This document shows positions 63,096-64,000 of a DNA stretch of 64,000 nucleotides, in pieces (the first letter of the stretch is position 1; the number at the start of each line of letters is the position of its first letter). A program made the position numbers and the translations under genes. Source of the DNA: Oreohelix idahoensis. Taxonomy: Eukaryota > Mollusca > Gastropoda > Stylommatophora > Oreohelicidae. The stretch lies in NCBI GenBank assembly GCA_024509875.1, contig JAMPIV010008054.1, positions 247,994 to 311,993 of the forward strand, given 5' to 3'. The notes beneath the pieces are model-generated. The model searched no databases. It was not told where the DNA came from and saw nothing but the letters and a program-made list of their open reading frames with translations.

Positions 63096-64000
63096 TTTGG
63101 TGGCCATAAGCTGGTTTGATTCTGGTACTAGCAAACACGGGGTCCCTTACCCACTTCATTTTCAACAAGAATTCATCAGCATCCTTCAAGAAATTAACAT
63201 TCTTCAATACAGTCAACATCTTCAAAATTTTCAAAGTACTCGGCGTTGCCCGGTAAAAGTCAAATTTCAATTTTTTGACGGAAACAAGAATTTGACAGTA
63301 CCCGGCGTTGTTACATGTTGCCGGATAACTCGGACTGCTGTTATCTTTTACGCAAGTCAAGCAAGTTGCTGCTGTCAAGGTTCCAGTGCTGTCGTTTTTT
63401 GAGAAGGTCAAGTGCCGGTTGAAACGGGTTGTTTTCTGAAGAAGGCCAAGTACCGATTTCCATCAACTTACTTTTGGATTAGAAGGACAAGTGCCGAAAC
63501 AACTCAACACACAGTATTTCAGAAGCTCTTGTACCATCGTGTTAGCAGTGGAAGCAGTTCAGATGTGCCATCATCGTTGGAGCTTCGCTCTTTAGGACGT
63601 TGATTGACATCCGTTTTTTCTGCTGTTCTACGATTGGAAGCCTTTAAGTTAAGTGGCCTGTTTGTATGTAAACTGTGCCCTTATACTTCTGCTGAGTCTT
63701 CTGTGTATCATCTCATTCTATATATTATATGTCTATATGTTATTTGTATATTTATATGTTTATATTTCAGCGGGTTCTCGGTTGGGTGGTGTCTCCGTTA
63801 GATTATGCCACGTCATAGAGGTCGTCTATTGTGAGCGTTTTCTGTAGGGTTTGCAAATTTCCGATACTGGAATTTGCTAAGCGACTTCTGTTGCTATTTA
63901 TGTTAGCTGTGATGACATGTTTTAATATTGTTTTCGTTATTATTTCACATTCTTTAGTTTTTGTTGTGATTTGTTTGTATTTGTTAGCCTACTCTTGGCT
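63096..64000 (+). mobile_element. Gypsy-3 leader, continuing past the window
   Basis: From about 63,740 (TATATTTCAGCGGGTTC) to the end it aligns with the Gypsy-2 leader at 49,105-49,330, including GGTGTCT, GTCATAGAGG and TTGCTATTTATGTTAG. A primer-binding-like TGGTGGCCATAAGC lies at 63,098. Short frames before this (63,412-63,603) are not credible proteins. Gag is expected about 0.5 kb beyond the edge. Confidence 0.7.

Overview
The window is eukaryotic, AT-rich, repeat-dense DNA from an animal. It most resembles a marine invertebrate, and a mollusc (cephalopod-like) would fit the very long C2H2 zinc-finger array and the mix of RTE and I/Jockey LINEs, Ty3/Gypsy elements, Tc1 and mariner. The species cannot be fixed from the sequence. 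Apart from one zinc-finger coding exon on the minus strand (57,199-59,846), I see no intact host gene and no RNA gene; almost everything else is mobile DNA, much of it nested.

Left part (1-15 kb). A Tc1 transposon (1,650-6,379) is split by a 3.2 kb foldback-like element (2,850-6,042) with about 0.85-0.9 kb terminal inverted repeats and a 6-bp target-site duplication (TSD). A decayed I-like LINE (RT plus RNase H, minus strand, 6,660-8,545) is interrupted by a full-length 3.3 kb RTE LINE, here called RTE-A (8,546-12,281), which itself holds an inverted truncated RTE-A copy (10,626-11,064). A decayed minus-strand Gypsy pol follows (12,783-15,388), with integrase upstream of reverse transcriptase.

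Middle (15.4-32.2 kb). A gag-protease-only LTR element (LTRs from 15,389 and 22,342) carries a mariner fragment folded into a 290-bp-arm palindrome and a recent RTE-A insertion. A LINE fragment follows, pierced by a 51-bp LINE tail, then a 5'-truncated Gypsy element (Gypsy-1, 25,191 to about 32,183).

32.5-39.5 kb is a Russian doll: a satellite-like repeat holds RTE-B (32,747-39,227), which holds a full-length RTE-A (35,054-38,365) and an 88-bp RTE-C tail.

40.5-59.9 kb was once a single zinc-finger array of roughly 50 fingers on the minus strand. Three retroelements, each with an exact TSD, have cut it: an ORF1-only 'half LINE' (40,842-43,006), RTE-C (43,444-46,513) and a complete 9.4 kb Gypsy element (Gypsy-2, 47,016-56,412). 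A 22-bp deletion near 57,200 separates the surviving 892-codon frame from the decayed tail.

The right edge holds two plus-strand LINE fragments and the 5' LTR and leader of a third Gypsy element (Gypsy-3, from 62,016) that runs off the window. In Gypsy-1 and Gypsy-2 the integrase lies between protease and reverse transcriptase, the order known from the Gmr1 group of Ty3/Gypsy elements.
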